Assembly (NCBI GenBank): GCA_028716765.1
Contig: JAQUPC010000040.1
Span: 1 to 16,673 of the forward strand
Direction of reading: 5' to 3'
DNA length: 16,673 nucleotides
Source of the DNA: Alphaproteobacteria bacterium
GTDB lineage: Bacteria; Pseudomonadota; Alphaproteobacteria; UBA9219
The notes below the pieces were generated by a model, which was given only the letters and a program-made list of their open reading frames with translations, did no database searches and was not told where the DNA came from. A program made the position numbers and the translations under genes. The number at the start of each line of letters is the position of its first letter. Within the stretch, counting starts at the first letter, position 1. This document shows, piece by piece, positions 12,942 through 16,673 of this stretch.

Positions 12942-13220
12942 ATGACGATTAACAAGCATGCAAAACAGACCGGTCTCGTTGTTTTGGCGGCGCTGGCCAT
13001 GTGGGGCGACTTTGCGTGGCTCGTGAGCGGCTACAACCGCCCTCTGGCGATTGCGGGCGCGGTTCTGTTCGTTGCGCTGGGCCTCTTCATACTGTTCATG
13101 GCGGGCAGGCTTTTCGTATTTCTTTTGAAAACCTGTCCGGCTCAACTGACGGCGGTGGGGGTGTGGATCATCGTGTCGATCCACGCGATCCTGTTGTCTG
13201 CGATTTTGGCCCATATGTGA
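12942..13220 (+). CDS. Small membrane protein with three predicted helices, unknown function
   Basis: This 92-residue, strongly hydrophobic protein has three likely membrane segments, at about 10-28, 34-61 and 69-90, separated by short polar turns. The ATG at 12942 follows AGAGGA at good spacing and is preferred over an in-frame GTG at 12897, whose extension is charged and unconserved in character. Its TGA overlaps the trmD ATG by one base (TGATG), so trmD translation is probably coupled to it. No family is recognised. Its fixed position before trmD suggests co-expression rather than a proven role in tRNA modification. Confidence 0.65.
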   Translation: MTINKHAKQTGLVVLAALAMWGDFAWLVSGYNRPLAIAGAVLFVALGLFILFMAGRLFVFLLKTCPAQLTAVGVWIIVSIHAILLSAILAHM

Positions 13221-13960
13221 TGGCGATCAATTCCGCAACAAAGTGGCAAGCGCAGGTGCTGACCTTGTTCCCCGAAATGTTTCCGGGGCCGCTTGGCGCG
13301 AGTCTGCCGGGAAAAGCTCTGGCCGACGGTCTGTGGCGGCTCGATGTGCTCGATATCCGCGATTCCGCCACGGACAAGCACCGCACCGTCGACGACACGC
13401 CGTACGGCGGCGGCGCGGGCATGGTGATGCGGCCCGATGTGGTCGCGGCGGCGTTGCATGGGGCGGAGGAAAAGTTCGGCAAGGCGGCGCGCCGCATTTA
13501 CCTTTCGCCGCGCGGGCGCGTTCTTGATCAGGCCTTGGTGCAGGAACTTGCGAACGGCGGGCCGGTCCTTCTTCTGTGCGGCCGTTACGAAGGCGTGGAT
13601 CAGCGCGTGATCGACGCCGAGGCTCTGGAGGAAGTCAGCCTTGGCGATTTCGTGTTGGCGGGCGGCGAGGTGGCGGCCATGACGTTGCTCGAGGCCTGCG
13701 TCCGCCTGTTGCCCGGCGTGGTCGGCAATGCAGCGACAATGGACGAGGAGAGCTTTGCTTCCGGCTTGCTGGAATATCCCCACTACACCCGCCCGCCCGA
13801 ATGGGCGGGCCGCAAGGTGCCGGACGTGCTGATTTCAGGCCATCATGAAAAGGTTAAAGCCTGGCGGCAGGTGGAATCCGGGGCCATCACCCGAAAACGC
13901 CGCCCGGATTTATGGAAAATCCATGAACAAAAGGCGAAAATTAAGGATGAGAAAGGTTGA
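13220..13960 (+). CDS. trmD: tRNA (guanine-N1-)-methyltransferase TrmD
   Basis: This 246-residue SPOUT-class enzyme uses SAM to make m1G37 in tRNAs, which prevents frameshifting. The frame stays open upstream to 13001, but the family N-terminus [15 protein letters not shown] begins right after the ATG at 13220, which overlaps the previous stop by one base. Catalytic and binding landmarks are [14 protein letters not shown] (57-69), [16 protein letters not shown] (117-132), containing the trefoil-knot loop, and [11 protein letters not shown] (140-150), the SAM-binding segment. The C-terminal domain has [11 protein letters not shown] and the [10 protein letters not shown] helix. Length is normal and all expected blocks are present. 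Confidence 0.97.
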   Translation: MAINSATKWQAQVLTLFPEMFPGPLGASLPGKALADGLWRLDVLDIRDSATDKHRTVDDTPYGGGAGMVMRPDVVAAALHGAEEKFGKAARRIYLSPRGRVLDQALVQELANGGPVLLLCGRYEGVDQRVIDAEALEEVSLGDFVLAGGEVAAMTLLEACVRLLPGVVGNAATMDEESFASGLLEYPHYTRPPEWAGRKVPDVLISGHHEKVKAWRQVESGAITRKRRPDLWKIHEQKAKIKDEKG

Positions 13961-14008
13961 GTTGCGGAAAAAACCCGTGTATAGCCTCGCCACTCAGGAG
14001 ATAGAGAC

Positions 14009-14407
14009 ATGAACATTTTGCAAAAATTCGAACAGCAGCAGCTTGAAAAGCTCAACATCAAGGTTCCGGAATTCGCGCCGGGCGATACCGTGCGCGTCAA
14101 CGTGAAGGTCATCGAAGGCACGCGCGAGCGCATTCAGGCCTACGAAGGCGTATGCATCGGGCGCAAGAACGCCGGGATCAATTCCGCCTTTACCGTGCGC
14201 AAGATCAGTTACGGCGAAGGCGTCGAGCGTATCTTCCCGCTCTACAGTCCGCGCCTCGATTCCATCGAGGTGGTGAGGCGCGGCGAAGTGCGCCGTGCGC
14301 GGCTCTATTACCTGCGCGGTCTGCGCGGTAAGAAGGCGCGCATCACCGAGCGCATGGATTACGCGGTCGCGGCTCCCGGCAAGGCTGACGAAGCCGAGAG
14401 CGCGTAA
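14009..14407 (+). CDS. rplS: 50S ribosomal protein L19
   Basis: This 132-residue large-subunit protein lies at the 30S-50S interface. The family blocks are clear: [71 protein letters not shown] and [18 protein letters not shown]. An AGGAGA site precedes the ATG. A short Ala/Glu tail extends beyond the core. It lies 48 bases after trmD and closes the conserved cluster. Confidence 0.97.
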   Translation: MNILQKFEQQQLEKLNIKVPEFAPGDTVRVNVKVIEGTRERIQAYEGVCIGRKNAGINSAFTVRKISYGEGVERIFPLYSPRLDSIEVVRRGEVRRARLYYLRGLRGKKARITERMDYAVAAPGKADEAESA

Positions 14408-14426
14408 GACTCCGCCCTTCCGGCTC

Positions 14427-14455
14427 TTGAAACGACGCGGCAAGAGACGCATATC
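14427..14455 (+). promoter_or_regulatory. Candidate promoter of the iota-carbonic anhydrase gene
   Basis: TTGAAA (14427-14432) and CATATC (14450-14455) are exactly 17 bases apart. The predicted start near 14462 would leave a leader of about 39 bases. A CTCTTG/CAAGAG hairpin overlaps the -35 region and lacks a T-run, so it is not an evident rplS terminator. Confidence 0.4.
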
Positions 14456-14500
14456 CCCGGCATCGCGCCAACATCAACGCCCACGCACTTGGAGCCTACC

Positions 14501-14989
14501 ATGCCTGTTCAGGAAGCAAACGCACAGATGATCGACGAAGTCCACGCAACGAACCAGAAATGGCTGAAGGCTCTTCAGACTTCGCTTGACGCCGTTCTGG
14601 ATTGCTATGCCAGCAAGGCGAAAGACGGCTTTGAAGCCGTTCTACTTCCGACCGTTCAGGGAACGGTGTGCGACACGCCCGAACTTCGCGGCGGCTATTT
14701 CAAGCACTTTCTCGAAAAGAAGCCGTTGGGTACGAACGACGAAGAGCGCATTCAGGTTTTGAGCGCAACGCCGGGTTCGCGCGCCGTGAACTACATGGGC
14801 CACTATACCTTTTCGTTGCAGGGCGCAGACGGCAAACGTAGCGATGTTCCGGCGCGTTTTACGTTCACTTATGTTGAGACGCCGCGCGGCTGGGTGATAG
14901 CGCACCACCATTCATCGGGAATGCCTGAAGGCAAGGCCGAGCCGAAAAAAGAGGAAAAAGCAGGTTCGTGCTGCTGCTGTTCGCACTAA
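14501..14989 (+). CDS. Iota-class carbonic anhydrase (COG4337-like, CaMKII-AD/NTF2-like fold) with CCCC tail
   Basis: This 162-residue protein has the features of the iota carbonic anhydrases: an N-terminal helix with QKWLKALQTSLD, the VLLPTVQGT segment, RGGYFKHFLEKKP, the GHYTFSL strand, RFTFTYVE, and the diagnostic strand ending WVIAHHHSS (HHHSS at 135-139). These enzymes interconvert CO2 and bicarbonate; some members work without a metal. There is no signal peptide, so it should be cytoplasmic. The ATG at 14501 has GGAG six bases upstream; an in-frame TTG at 14489 is unlikely. After the domain comes a charged linker and a SCCCCSH end (cysteines 157-160), which looks like a metal or thiol site and is not part of the catalytic domain. 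A strong terminator follows, and a beta-carbonic-anhydrase-like gene lies downstream. Confidence 0.82.
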   Translation: MPVQEANAQMIDEVHATNQKWLKALQTSLDAVLDCYASKAKDGFEAVLLPTVQGTVCDTPELRGGYFKHFLEKKPLGTNDEERIQVLSATPGSRAVNYMGHYTFSLQGADGKRSDVPARFTFTYVETPRGWVIAHHHSSGMPEGKAEPKKEEKAGSCCCCSH

Positions 14990-15016
14990 AGAACGTCAAG
15001 TAATAATCAATTCAAC

Positions 15017-15060
15017 AACGCCCTGTCTTTGAAATATTCGAAGGCGGGGCGTTTCTTTTT
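15017..15060 (+). terminator. Strong rho-independent terminator after the iota-carbonic anhydrase gene
   Basis: AACGCCC (15017-15023) pairs with GGGCGTT (15047-15053). The stem continues inward almost without interruption, with a few G-U pairs, to a three-base loop near 15035. TCTTTTTT follows. This separates the iota gene from the downstream beta-type gene. Confidence 0.88.
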
Positions 15061-15170
15061 TGTGTCTTTGCAACCCGTATTATGCTTAACGGCGCGGACG
15101 CTTGTCCTTTCGTAAAGATTATGTAAAAGGGCGGGCGGCAAAACAGGGCCAAACCGCTTCAAAAGAGCCG

Positions 15171-15194
15171 TGCTGAAAGTAATTATTTTCAGCA
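15171..15194. promoter_or_regulatory. Near-perfect 24-bp palindrome, candidate operator
   Basis: The arms TGCTGAAA (15171-15178) and TTTCAGCA (15187-15194) flank a TAATTA core that is itself palindromic. Only one base pair of the whole 24 is mismatched. It ends where the -35 element of the downstream promoter should lie. There is no T-run, so it is not a terminator. Size and symmetry fit binding of a dimeric repressor or activator. Confidence 0.6.
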
Positions 15195-15214
15195 TTTCTC
15201 AAGCTTCGCCGCGC

Positions 15215-15220
15215 TATAAT
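15215..15220 (+). promoter_or_regulatory. Consensus -10 element upstream of the beta-carbonic-anhydrase-like gene
   Basis: A perfect TATAAT lies 61 bases upstream of the ATG. The sequence 17 bases further up (GCATTT, 15192-15197) is a poor -35, which suggests an activator-dependent or tightly controlled promoter; the palindrome at 15171-15194 covers that position. Confidence 0.55.
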
Positions 15221-15281
15221 GCCGGGCGCGTTGAAAGCGATTGTTGGCCCGTTTTTTTGAAAAGAAATAAGGAGACCCCAT

Positions 15282-16175
15282 ATGCCCGAACAATTGAAAG
15301 AGATTTTTCCTCTTTTTCCCGAAGACATGCGCGACATGCTTGTTCAGGTCGCAACGGGGCATACTTCATATCTTAGATTTCAGGGCGATCAGGATGCAAA
15401 TCTTTTTGTGCCTATGTCGGAAGGACAAAAACCAATGGGCCCGGCTCTCATTGGTTGTGCGGACTCCCGGATGGGAAAGTGGATAGTAGGAAGAAAAGGC
15501 GAGACGGCCCAAGTTCTGGAATGTAGGCTTGTTGGAGCAATAGGAACACATCCCGTCGATATTAATTCTTCCGAACCTCCGAAATTGATCCATGAGGTAA
15601 ACATATTTGGAGAATTGGCCTCCCACTATGATAACGGCCTTGTGAATGCTGGTCATGATAAATGCGGCCATCATACCGTGGCCTATGTATATCATATGGT
15701 GCCTGGCGGAAAACAGAAGGTGTGGGATGACTTTGGCCCCGCTTTTGTTCAGCAAGCCGAAAACAGCAAGTATCTTGTCGATACCGTGATCAATAGGATT
15801 AATACTGTGGGACTGCGCCATTATCGCGATCTTGGGTTTGATCTTGGCCATGATCCTGAAAAGTTCGCAAAGGATCCCTATAAATTTACACTGGCCATGA
15901 CAATTGAGCAGACTGAGTTCAACAGGGTCGCTTTGGAGATGACAAAAGAGGCATATGACAATAACCCAGCAATCAAAAACAAATTTGGAGTGATTGGTAC
16001 TTTGGTTGTTGTTTTGGCTGATGCGGAAAAAGAAATTCGTGTCCATTCTTCCAAGGAAGGAATTTATTTTTCGATTCCTGCGCTTGATCATTCCCTTGTC
16101 CGTAAGGCGGAAGCCGAACGGGCAGGTCCACCAAACAGAGGGCATGGCGCAGGATGTACGTGTTGCCCTAAATAA
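15282..16175 (+). CDS. Divergent beta-carbonic-anhydrase-like protein with extended C-terminus and Cys tail
   Basis: This 297-residue protein shows the beta-class zinc site: CADSR (C59, D61, R63) and GHDKCGH (H125, C128), so both cysteines, the histidine and the Asp-Arg dyad are present and CO2 hydration is plausible. The usual R-N-x-x-N block between them is altered to ECRLVGAIGTHP (80-91). Beta enzymes usually have about 200-230 residues; here about 70 more follow, including DLGHDPEKFAKDPYKF and an EQTEFNRVALEM helix, then a strand pair VIGTLVVVLADAEKEIRV. The protein ends GAGCTCCPK (C292, C294, C295). AAGGAG precedes the ATG. Its codons look AT-richer than those of the ribosomal genes, consistent with a separate origin. 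Activity is not proven. Confidence 0.75.
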   Translation: MPEQLKEIFPLFPEDMRDMLVQVATGHTSYLRFQGDQDANLFVPMSEGQKPMGPALIGCADSRMGKWIVGRKGETAQVLECRLVGAIGTHPVDINSSEPPKLIHEVNIFGELASHYDNGLVNAGHDKCGHHTVAYVYHMVPGGKQKVWDDFGPAFVQQAENSKYLVDTVINRINTVGLRHYRDLGFDLGHDPEKFAKDPYKFTLAMTIEQTEFNRVALEMTKEAYDNNPAIKNKFGVIGTLVVVLADAEKEIRVHSSKEGIYFSIPALDHSLVRKAEAERAGPPNRGHGAGCTCCPK

Positions 16176-16262
16176 GGGCAGCACCGGTTTGATGGTGGGC
16201 CTGTCTGCGCTTGCCTTTTGCAGGCAGAAGACGATCGTATTTACGTTGAGGAAGGAAACAGC

Positions 16263-16418
16263 ATGGTCGTACGAAAACAGGATTTTGCGCCGGATCATGA
16301 GAGCCAGGCGAAACCGGAGCCGGAAGGCGTGCAGCCAGAGGTGCGGGAGATTATAAGACGTTATCAAAAAGAACGTCAGTACAAGCATGCACATCATGAC
16401 GGCCCGCGCATGGCGTAA
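16263..16418 (+). CDS. Small charged protein, unknown function
   Basis: This 51-residue hydrophilic protein starts MVVRKQDFAPDHESQ. It has a Glu/Pro-rich middle, a basic amphipathic stretch VREIIRRYQKERQY and a His-rich end KHAHHDGPRMA. The ATG at 16263 has GGAAGG seven to eight bases upstream; a longer frame from 16218 has no such site. It lies 87 bases after the beta-carbonic-anhydrase-like gene with no terminator between, and directly before a strong terminator, so the two are probably co-transcribed. No family is recognised. The clustered histidines could bind metal, which is speculative. Confidence 0.5.
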   Translation: MVVRKQDFAPDHESQAKPEPEGVQPEVREIIRRYQKERQYKHAHHDGPRMA

Positions 16419-16444
16419 GAAGCTGGTTGCAGTTCTTTTTCCGG

Positions 16445-16483
16445 AGCCTTTCCCGATTGCGAAAATCGGGAAGGGCTTTTTTT
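16445..16483 (+). terminator. Strong rho-independent terminator closing the carbonic-anhydrase module
   Basis: A 14-bp stem (16445-16458 with 16464-16477, one G-U pair) has a five-base GCGAA loop and is followed directly by TTTTTTATTT. It ends plus-strand transcription before the convergent rlmN. A further inverted repeat, ATTTGCGG (16484-16491) with CCGCAAAT (16509-16516), follows and could be a backup hairpin for the minus strand, but it lacks a T-run. Confidence 0.9.
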
Positions 16484-16526
16484 ATTTGCGGCACATAACG
16501 CGAAACGTCCGCAAATCAAAAAATCG

Positions 16527-16673
16527 CTACGACTTTACCCGCTCGCTCGCTGATTTCAGCTGACCGCAGGCGGCCATGATGTCGCGGCCGCGGGGCGTGC
16601 GGACGGGGCTGACGTAGCCCGCCCGGTTCCCGATGTCGCCGAATTTCCTGACCGTATCCTCATCGGAGCCTTC
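16527..16673 (-). CDS. rlmN: 23S rRNA/tRNA adenine-C2 methyltransferase RlmN, 3' end only
   Basis: Only the last 48 residues are in the window. They read [20 protein letters not shown] and then [15 protein letters not shown], which is the conserved C-terminus of the radical-SAM enzyme RlmN; its resolving cysteine lies in the AACGQL motif. RlmN makes m2A2503 in 23S rRNA and m2A37 in some tRNAs. The stop (TAG on the minus strand) is at 16527-16529. The gene converges on the carbonic-anhydrase module. Confidence 0.93.
   Translation of the reverse strand, partial: EGSDEDTVRKFGDIGNRAGYVSPVRTPRGRDIMAACGQLKSASERVKS

Noticed and set aside
13001..13219. A 73-residue N-terminal extension of TrmD
   Set aside because: The frame is open, but it overlaps the small membrane protein gene in another frame. 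TrmD homology begins just after 13220, with coupled stop/start codons.
15366..16397. A 343-codon minus-strand frame opposite the beta-carbonic-anhydrase-like gene
   Set aside because: The plus-strand frame has intact beta-class motifs and a ribosome-binding site; the antisense product shows no domain.

Overview
This window reads as chromosomal DNA of an alphaproteobacterium. The left edge holds the end of an RcdA/DUF1465 protein, a family tied to CtrA turnover that is essentially alphaproteobacterial, next to rpmE. The right half holds ffh, rpsP, rimM, trmD and rplS in the usual order, followed at the far edge by the 3' end of rlmN. I cannot name a genus. Base composition looks moderately GC-rich, with AT-richer islands at about 12.2-12.9 kb and 15.0-16.4 kb.

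Layout. Positions 1-713: the rcdA 3' end and the convergent rpmE, sharing one bidirectional terminator. Positions 811-8704, all on the minus strand: a large ABC-importer operon. Read in its own direction it has seven tandem family-3 (PF00497-like) solute-binding proteins, called here SBP-A to SBP-G. After a 290-bp gap with repeats and a stem-loop come one permease and one ATPase. Positions 8705-9064: a divergent control region with a candidate ffh promoter and a REPIN-like element whose right arm stops beside the ffh ribosome-binding site. Positions 9065-14407: the SRP/ribosomal-protein/tRNA-modification cluster. It is interrupted by three accessory genes: an antisense methyltransferase-like gene between rpsP and rimM, then a cysteine-rich secreted protein and a three-helix membrane protein between rimM and trmD. 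Positions 14501-16418: an accessory module with an iota-class carbonic anhydrase, a divergent beta-carbonic-anhydrase-like protein and a 51-residue charged protein, closed by a strong terminator. Positions 16527-16673: the rlmN 3' end on the minus strand.

Two things stand out. First, seven different binding proteins appear to serve a single permease/ATPase pair. All seven carry the same two cysteines exactly 61 residues apart and a shared R-x-(D)D-x-RF(D/E) motif. The first paralog has lost the arginine that normally binds the ligand carboxylate, and the last has lost the acidic residue that normally contacts the ligand amine. Second, two carbonic anhydrases from unrelated folds sit side by side, and both end in an unusual C-terminal cysteine cluster. 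The beta-type gene has a near-perfect 24-bp palindrome over the -35 region of its promoter.
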